53,489 bases of DNA from Roseicella frigidaeris (lineage in GTDB: Bacteria > Pseudomonadota > Alphaproteobacteria > Acetobacterales > Acetobacteraceae): positions 1 to 53,489 of the forward strand of contig NZ_QLIX01000028.1 in the NCBI RefSeq assembly GCF_003258945.1. The letters are read 5' to 3'. The notes beneath the pieces are model-generated. The model did no database searches. It was not told where the DNA came from and saw only the letters and a list, made by a program, of their open reading frames with translations. Made by a program: the position numbers and the translations under genes. Of this stretch, positions 53,391-53,489 are shown one piece after another. Numbering within the stretch: the first letter of the stretch is position 1; each line of letters opens with the position of its first letter.

Positions 53391-53489
53391 CAGGCTGCTG
53401 AAAAACTGTCGCGTTGGCGGCTCTGGCGTGATTCCTTCTGGTCAGGCGGGAGGCGGGCGATGCGCGGCACGGACGATCGGACGGAGAGC
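53391..53489 (+). mobile_element. Left end of an insertion sequence, truncated by the window
   Basis: The sequence right after the repeat, CAGGCTGCTGAAAAACTGTC, has the look of an IS terminal inverted repeat. At 53460 an ATG opens MRGTDDRTES, which resembles the N-terminus of IS5/IS1182-like transposases (MRG-x-D-x-R). Only ten codons are in the window. The family call rests on the end sequence and this short start. Confidence 0.6.

Overview
The window is a stretch of very GC-rich (roughly 70%) bacterial chromosome. Gene content points to an alphaproteobacterium, most likely an Acetobacteraceae member of the Roseomonas type. The clues are the packed argS / SPOR / nagZ / M50 protease / scpA / scpB / tatB / tatC / serS block, a GTTC-N7-GTTC SOS box between uvrA and ssb, a regulator with a CtrA-type output domain, and an alanine at the GyrA position-83 equivalent. 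The genus is an inference; there is no rRNA in the window.

Layout. 1-4.9 kb: a solute ABC importer of the peptide/nickel class (binding protein, two permeases, fused double ATPase). 5.2-9 kb: a membrane acyltransferase, an RlpA-like lipoprotein, a small HIRAN-like protein and a RidA protein, separated by long gene-free stretches. 9.2-12.2 kb: a small sugar cassette (epimerase, DegT-type aminotransferase, glycosyltransferase-like protein). 12.3-17.4 kb: a transglutaminase-like protein, a divergent PEP carboxylase homologue and an Old Yellow Enzyme. 17.5-19.3 kb: a divergent nsrR/hmp nitric-oxide defence pair. 19.4-28.2 kb: the housekeeping block (argS to serS), mostly with 4-base overlaps. 28.4-35.6 kb: a DUF815 ATPase, yajC, a superoxide dismutase, a squalene/phytoene-synthase-like protein, uvrA and ssb. 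35.8-40.6 kb: gyrA, coaD, two cyclophilins and tRNA-Lys(TTT). 40.7-48.3 kb: an accessory zone with a periplasmic protein, a NIPSNAP protein, an orphan amino-acid binding protein, a methyltransferase, a hydrolase/cyclase/LuxR fusion, a lytic transglycosylase and an atypical response regulator. 48.4-53.2 kb: msrP, gltX and comEC. The right edge enters an insertion sequence.

No CRISPR array, prophage or toxin-antitoxin system was seen. The most unusual content is (i) a family of dispersed, mosaic, two-hairpin intergenic repeats (seven copies), two of which supply the stop codons of real genes and one of which is abutted by an insertion sequence at its terminal CTAG; (ii) a second two-hairpin repeat family (two copies), each starting directly behind a stop codon; (iii) a CtrA-like regulator whose phospho-acceptor aspartate is an arginine; (iv) a PEP carboxylase homologue with changed catalytic residues; and (v) an alpha/beta-hydrolase, degenerate cyclase and LuxR fusion.
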